This document shows, in pieces, positions 60,227 through 64,000 of a DNA stretch of 64,000 nt. The translations under genes and the position numbers were made by a program. How positions within the stretch are numbered: the first letter of the stretch is position 1; each line of letters opens with the position of its first letter. The notes under the pieces are model-generated. The model made no database searches, had not been told where the DNA came from, and saw only the letters and a list, made by a program, of their open reading frames with translations. The stretch comes from Rhizobiales bacterium dw_265 (lineage in GTDB: Bacteria > Pseudomonadota > Alphaproteobacteria > Micropepsales > Micropepsaceae), in assembly GCA_018449595.1 (NCBI GenBank), contig JAAVUU010000001.1, forward strand, positions 620,001-684,000, written 5' to 3'.

Positions 60227-61029
60227 TGGCGGACAGCACCGGCGAAAAACAACCGATCATCAGGATCCGCGGCCTGGTCAACGGCTTCGGCTCCAATATC
60301 ATCCACGACCATATCGACCTGGACGTGCGGCGCGGCGAGGTGCTGGGCGTGGTCGGCGGCTCGGGCACCGGCAAGTCGGTGCTGCTGCGTTCCATCATCG
60401 GCCTGATCCAGCCGCTGGACGGCACCATCGAAGTCTTCGGCAACCGAACCGGCGATGTCGAAGGCCGCGCCATGCGCAAGCTGGAAATGCGCTGGGGCGT
60501 CTTGTTCCAGGAAGGGGCGCTGTTTTCCGCCCAGACGGTGGCGGAGAACATCCAGGTGCCCTTGCGCGAATATACCTCCATGTCGCAGGCGCTGATGAAT
60601 GAGATCGCCGCCATGAAACTCACCATGGTCGGCCTGCCCGCCGACACCGCCAACAAGTTTCCCTCCGAACTGTCGGGCGGCATGAAAAAACGCGCCGGCC
60701 TGGCGCGGGCCCTGGCGCTGGACCCCGAACTGCTGTTCCTGGACGAGCCGACGGCGGGACTGGACCCGATCTCGGCCAACCAGTTCGACGAGCTGATCAA
60801 GCGGCTGCAAAAGGCCCTGGGCCTGACGGTGTTCCTGGTGACCCATGACATAGACACATTGCGCGCCGTCACCGACCGCATCGCGGTGCTGGTCAACAAG
60901 AAGCTGGTGATCGGGACCATCGCGGAACTGCGCAAGAACGACGACCCCTGGATCAAGGACTATTTCTCGGGCGTGCGCGGCCGCGCGGCGCTGGCTTCGA
61001 TGGACCCGGCTTCAATGGACAAAGTCTGA
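60226..61029 (+). CDS. mlaF: MlaF-type ABC ATP-binding protein
   Basis: The 267-residue ATPase contains Walker A GGSGTGKS at 44-51, signature LSGGMKKRAGLARALAL, Walker B LLFLDEPTAGLDPIS and switch VTHDID. The frame upstream of 60226 belongs to the mlaE antisense phase and is excluded. It powers the Mla lipid transporter. It overlaps both neighbours by one base. Confidence 0.95.
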   Translation: MADSTGEKQPIIRIRGLVNGFGSNIIHDHIDLDVRRGEVLGVVGGSGTGKSVLLRSIIGLIQPLDGTIEVFGNRTGDVEGRAMRKLEMRWGVLFQEGALFSAQTVAENIQVPLREYTSMSQALMNEIAAMKLTMVGLPADTANKFPSELSGGMKKRAGLARALALDPELLFLDEPTAGLDPISANQFDELIKRLQKALGLTVFLVTHDIDTLRAVTDRIAVLVNKKLVIGTIAELRKNDDPWIKDYFSGVRGRAALASMDPASMDKV

Positions 61030-61925
61030 TGGAAACAAAAGCCAATTACGTCGCCGTCGGCGCCTTCGTGCTGGCCTGTGTCATCGGGCTGGTGGTCACC
61101 ATCCTATGGTTGGCGGGCGCGCAGTACAGCCAGGAATACGCCTATTACCAGTCCTATTTCAAAGGCCCGGTCACCGGGTTGGGCAAGGGCACCATCACCC
61201 GCTACAACGGCATCGAGGTCGGCCGCATCACCGCGCTGGAGTTCGATCCCAGCGATCCGCAGCGCGTGATCGTGACATTGCAGGTGCAGCCCAACCTCAA
61301 CATCCGCGAAGACAGCGTCGCCTCGATCGACAGTCAGGGCTTCACCGGCGGCAGCTTTGTGGAAATCACCGGCGGCACCGCCAGCGCGCCGTTGCTGGTG
61401 GCCAAGGAGGGCGAGCGCTATCCGGTCATAAGGACGCGGCCTTCCACCTTCGCCCAGCTGCAGCAGTCCGCGCCCGAGGTCGTCGCCAAGCTCAATGTGG
61501 CGGCCTCGCGGCTCAACGACCTGCTCAACGACGACAACCGCCGCGCCATCGCCCATGTGCTGGCCAACCTGGACGAAACCACCGCCACCATCGCCAAGCG
61601 CTCGGCCGACATCGACGCCACCATCGCCAATGCCAACAAGGCGATGGCCAATCTCAGCGCCGCCTCCAACGGTCTTCGGCCCACGCTGGAGCATGTGGAC
61701 CTGACAGTGCAGAAATACGGCAAGGTGGCCGACGATGCCGACGCCTTCATCAATGGCGACGGCCTGGCGCAGCTGTCCGACCTGATCGGCGAAGTGCGCC
61801 GCCTCGTCGCCAACCTCACCCAGTTTTCCGACCAGCTCAACCGCCAGCCGACCAAGCTGCTGTTCGGCGACCGGCGCAAGGGCTATGAGCCCAAGGACAG
61901 TTCCAATGGGGGGGACGCGAAATGA
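61029..61925 (+). CDS. mlaD: MlaD-type MCE-domain substrate-binding protein
   Basis: The 298-residue protein has an N-terminal membrane helix (ANYVAVGAFVLACVIGLVVTILWLAG). The MCE domain contains FKGPVTGLGKGTITRYNGIEVGRITALEFDPSDPQRVIVTLQV and VASIDSQGFTGGSFVEITGG. A long helical C-terminal region follows (about 150-290; PEVVAKLNVAASRLNDLLNDDNRR and IGEVRRLVANLTQFSDQLNRQP) that may form a coiled-coil tube. E. coli MlaD is shorter (183 residues). It binds lipids in the periplasm. Confidence 0.92.
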   Translation: METKANYVAVGAFVLACVIGLVVTILWLAGAQYSQEYAYYQSYFKGPVTGLGKGTITRYNGIEVGRITALEFDPSDPQRVIVTLQVQPNLNIREDSVASIDSQGFTGGSFVEITGGTASAPLLVAKEGERYPVIRTRPSTFAQLQQSAPEVVAKLNVAASRLNDLLNDDNRRAIAHVLANLDETTATIAKRSADIDATIANANKAMANLSAASNGLRPTLEHVDLTVQKYGKVADDADAFINGDGLAQLSDLIGEVRRLVANLTQFSDQLNRQPTKLLFGDRRKGYEPKDSSNGGDAK

Positions 61926-62626
61926 TCGCGCGGCGTATTTTCCTGACCGGCGCAGCTTCGCTGGCGCTGTCGGCCTGCAGCGGCAACCTGATCGGCCCGC
62001 CCGAGGCGGGCATGATCTATCCCCTGCGCCCCGCCTTGCCCGCCGCGGGCGGCGACAAGGTGCATTGGTCGCTCGCTATTGTGCTCTCCGACCCGGCCGG
62101 CGGGCTGGATGGCGACCGCATCGCCCTGCTGCAGCCTGACGGCAGCATGGACTATTACGCCAAGGCCAACTATCCCGCGCCGCTCCCCACGCTCCTGCAA
62201 GAGGTGGTGGTGGACGGCTTCGAGGCGTCGGGCCGCATCGAGGCCGTCGCCAAGGAACAGGACGCCTTGCATGCCGACTATAACCTGGTGCTCGCGGTCA
62301 AGGATTTCGAGACCCGCTATGCGGAACGCGACGGCATTCCCGTCGCGCAGGTGACCTTCTATGTCAATCTCGCCACCACGCATGGCCGCAGAATCCTGGC
62401 CGGCTTCACTACCACGCAGACGGCACCGGCCACGGCCAACACCGCCGCCGCCGCCGCGCAAGCACTGCAGCAGGCTCTGGGCAAAGCGGTGGCCGCCATC
62501 GTGGACTGGACCTTCGCCAATGCGCCCGCGACGGTGCCCGGCCAGCCGCCCGGGGCCGCCTCCCCGGACAAGCCGGCGGAACAGCTGCTGCACGAGATGA
62601 CCCACACACGCACGGCACCGCAATAG
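61922..62626 (+). CDS. ABC-transporter auxiliary lipoprotein (MlaC-locus PqiC-like family)
   Basis: The 234-residue lipoprotein has a lipobox (FLTGAASLALSAC, cysteine near residue 19) followed by an ABC-type transport auxiliary domain. Recognisable parts are YPLRPALPAAGGDKVHWSLAIVLSDPAGGLDGDRIALLQPDGSMDYYAKANYPAPLPTLLQEVVVDGFEASGRI, where the YYAKANYP-like motif replaces YYA.RW. It overlaps mlaD as ATGA and is the last gene of the operon. It probably bridges the MCE protein to the outer membrane. Confidence 0.87.
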   Translation: MIARRIFLTGAASLALSACSGNLIGPPEAGMIYPLRPALPAAGGDKVHWSLAIVLSDPAGGLDGDRIALLQPDGSMDYYAKANYPAPLPTLLQEVVVDGFEASGRIEAVAKEQDALHADYNLVLAVKDFETRYAERDGIPVAQVTFYVNLATTHGRRILAGFTTTQTAPATANTAAAAAQALQQALGKAVAAIVDWTFANAPATVPGQPPGAASPDKPAEQLLHEMTHTRTAPQ

Positions 62627-62711
62627 CTTTCGCGACAGTTTGTCGTCACGCGGGGAACTTTCGCGCTTCGATTCGCATTTCCACTAGGATTTCGAAACGT
62701 GGAGTAGCCTC

Positions 62712-62885
62712 ATGCTGAGATGGGCCCTGATTTTCCTGGTTATCGCCCTGATCGCGGGCGCGCTGGGCTTTACCGGCGTGGCGGGCGCCAGCATCGCCAT
62801 CGCCAAGACGCTGTTCTTCATCTTCCTGGTGATCTTCGCCGTGCTGCTGATCGCCGGCCTGACCGTGGCGCGGCGCGTCGGATAG
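62712..62885 (+). CDS. DUF1328 (YtjA-like) small membrane protein
   Basis: The 57-residue protein [20 protein letters not shown]...GLTVARRVG has two hydrophobic helices and the DUF1328 pattern: MLRWAL at the start, [18 protein letters not shown] in the middle and a basic C-terminus. GTGGAG lies eight bases before the ATG. The family is widespread in proteobacteria as a small membrane protein of unknown function. Confidence 0.88.
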   Translation: MLRWALIFLVIALIAGALGFTGVAGASIAIAKTLFFIFLVIFAVLLIAGLTVARRVG

Positions 62886-63394
62886 CCGCCCTGCGGCTTG
62901 ACGACTTCCAGATCATCTCGATCTGCAGCACGACGTTGTTCAGGCTGCGCTCCAGTTCCTGCAGCTGGGCGGTGCCGAGTTCGCCGCTGCGGTAGCGCGT
63001 CAGATAAGGCTCGTCCAGTTGCGACATTGCATGGACCAGTTCGAAGTCCACGCCGTGATGCAGCGCCAGCGGCGTGTTGGCGACATTTCCCGCCTGCCAT
63101 TCCAGATTGCGGCGGCGCGAGAACATTTCCATGGTGGCGGGGATGGGGCACCACGATGCGCACTTGCGCGCCGCCGCGGCAGACCCGGTACAACTCCTTC
63201 ATGATGGCGATGAAGGTGCGCGGGGCCTGGCCCAGATGTTCCAGTGTGCGGTTGAGCAGTACCTCGTCCACCGTGCTGTCCGGCCACGGCCAGGGAAAGG
63301 CCTCAAGATCCCAGCGCAGGTCGGGCGCGCCGAACAGGTCCACATTGACATAGCCCGGCAATATCTGGCCGCCGCAGCCCAGGTTCAGTTTCAC
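62882..63394 (-). pseudogene. Frameshifted class I SAM methyltransferase
   Basis: The start MKLNLGCGGQILPGYVNVDLFGAPDLRWDLEAFPWPWPD and FIAIMKELYRVCRGGAQVRIVVPHP match a methyltransferase family. After the residue near 63145 the frame ends unnaturally, and the next segment (MFSRRRNLEWQAGNVANTPLALHHGVDFELVHAMSQLDEPYLTRYRSGELG, from 63132) lies in another frame. A second shift near 62910 moves WK to VVKPQGGY. About 15 residues after PHPRH seem to be missing, where relatives have a DNxxGDPTHVRPI-type segment. The gene is therefore broken by an internal deletion and a second indel, or the sequence contains errors. Confidence 0.72.
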
Positions 63395-63407
63395 GGGGAT
63401 ATTCCCA

Positions 63408-63926
63408 TCACTCCGGCAATGCTTTTACCGCGTCCGCCAGCGTCTGCCACGGCCCGATGTCCCAGTGATTGGCGGCCAGCGGCGACGGCGACGGCAGGAT
63501 CCACACCCGCGTCCCGCCCAGGGTTGCGGGCTGTTCGCCGGCGACCGCCTTGCCGCCCATCGCCTTGCGGCCGCCATTCAGGCTGGTGAAAGCCAGGATG
63601 GCGGGCCGCGCCCTGGCGATGCGCGCCTTCAGCGCCGCGACCGCGTCCGGCCCCAGCGCGTCGGCGGGCAGCTGGTGATCCATGCCGAAGGTGAACTTGG
63701 CGATGTCGGTCAGCCCGATGCCCATGTCCAGCAGCAGCGGATAATCGCCGGGCGCGAACAGGCGCGGCGTCAGCCCCACCGCGTGCAGGGTGGGCCAGAA
63801 CTTGTTCTGCGGATTGGCGTAATAGAGTTTCTTCAGCGCCGATTGCCGTCCGGCGGCGGTGCCGCAGAATACCAGTCTCAGTCCCGGCCGCAGCCGGTCG
63901 GGCAGGACGTGTTTTGTCCTGCTCAC
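63408..63926 (-). CDS. mug: Mismatch-specific DNA glycosylase (Mug/TDG family)
   Basis: The 172-residue glycosylase shows LVFCGTAAGRQSA, NPQNKFWPTLHAVGLTP, LDMGIGLTDIAKF and the C-terminal LPSPSPLA motif of the uracil-DNA-glycosylase superfamily (Mug/thymine-DNA glycosylase). It removes mispaired uracil or ethenocytosine. The GTG at 63926 overlaps the stop of the upstream partial gene as GTGA. Confidence 0.88.
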   Translation of the reverse strand: MSRTKHVLPDRLRPGLRLVFCGTAAGRQSALKKLYYANPQNKFWPTLHAVGLTPRLFAPGDYPLLLDMGIGLTDIAKFTFGMDHQLPADALGPDAVAALKARIARARPAILAFTSLNGGRKAMGGKAVAGEQPATLGGTRVWILPSPSPLAANHWDIGPWQTLADAVKALPE

Positions 63927-64000
63927 GAATGCGAACGGATAAAGGCGATCATGTCCTGGCGCAGGCTTGTCATGCCGCGAAAGCCCGGCACCAGCGACAG
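63923..64000 (-). CDS. C-terminal end of a gene cut by the right edge
   Basis: Only the last 25 codons are visible: LSLVPGFRGMTSLRQDMIAFIRSHS followed by TGA. The frame is open to the edge and its stop overlaps the next gene's GTG as GTGA. The fragment is too short for a family call, though the amphipathic end resembles alpha/beta-hydrolase C-termini. Confidence 0.45.
   Translation of the reverse strand: MSLVPGFRGMTSLRQDMIAFIRSHS

Overview
The window reads as chromosomal DNA of a GC-rich alphaproteobacterium. This rests on an invasion-associated locus B protein, an ECF11-type sigma/ChrR pair with matching TGATCC-N18-TAA promoters, a FecI/FecR-type sigma cascade, Anbu, DUF1328 and the typical alphaproteobacterial TGTCATCCCGGCC palindromic repeat. 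The genus cannot be fixed from sequence alone. No rRNA, tRNA or CRISPR array was recognised.

Region 1 (1-17.4 kb, all minus strand) is one closely packed gene string. From its promoter side it runs: a TpsB/FhaC-type outer-membrane transporter, an ExbB proton channel fused to a periplasmic DUF2341/LamG-like domain, ExbD, a one-helix protein, TonB, a putative porin, a coiled-coil periplasmic protein, a 71-residue protein, a YbjN-like protein, a 1870-residue filamentous-haemagglutinin-like exoprotein with six YDG repeats, a second TpsB, an IalB protein, and a second exoprotein cut by the left edge. Region 2 (17.7-21.8 kb) holds its probable regulators: an ECF sigma factor, a stand-alone DUF4880 protein and a FecR anti-sigma factor. 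Upstream of these lie a TonB, an STN/TonB-C chimera and a small secreted protein. Together they suggest two-partner secretion served by its own TonB energy system and surface-signalling cascade. The individual families are known. The functional coupling is an inference.

Region 3 (22-25.6 kb) is a small accessory patch: a three-helix membrane protein, an AlpA-like regulator convergent with a tyrosine integrase, a small secreted protein and a PhnA-domain protein. Region 4 (25.6-29.1 kb) carries Ogt, a cyclopropane-fatty-acid-synthase-like enzyme with its own sigma-E-type promoter, glutaminase and the proteasome-like Anbu. Region 5 (29.1-34.3 kb) pairs a TonB-dependent receptor with three convergent exported proteins (cupin, enolase superfamily, RraA-like), which looks like a periplasmic catabolic module. 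Region 6 (34.5-38.5 kb) has MarC and a chalcone-isomerase-fold protein facing a type III polyketide synthase-methyltransferase-flavoprotein operon.

Region 7 (38.6-54.3 kb) is mostly housekeeping: M13 peptidase, a predicted exported methyltransferase, Lrp, thioredoxin reductase, LysR, an exported carbonic-anhydrase-like protein, an autoregulated GntR-slipin operon, aspartate aminotransferase, an exported beta-propeller protein and a NodT-type efflux channel. Two gaps here contain strong RNA structures. Region 8 (54.3-64 kb) contains a HWE/HisKA_2 kinase, an aldo/keto reductase, the ECF11 sigma-ChrR pair divergent from a DUF1365 gene, an Mla lipid-transport operon, DUF1328, a frameshifted methyltransferase pseudogene and a Mug-type DNA glycosylase. 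The best regulatory finding is here: back-to-back sigma-E-like promoters share a GGATCAA/TTGATCC inverted repeat, and a palindromic repeat inserted downstream carries the ribosome-binding site of the DUF1365 gene.
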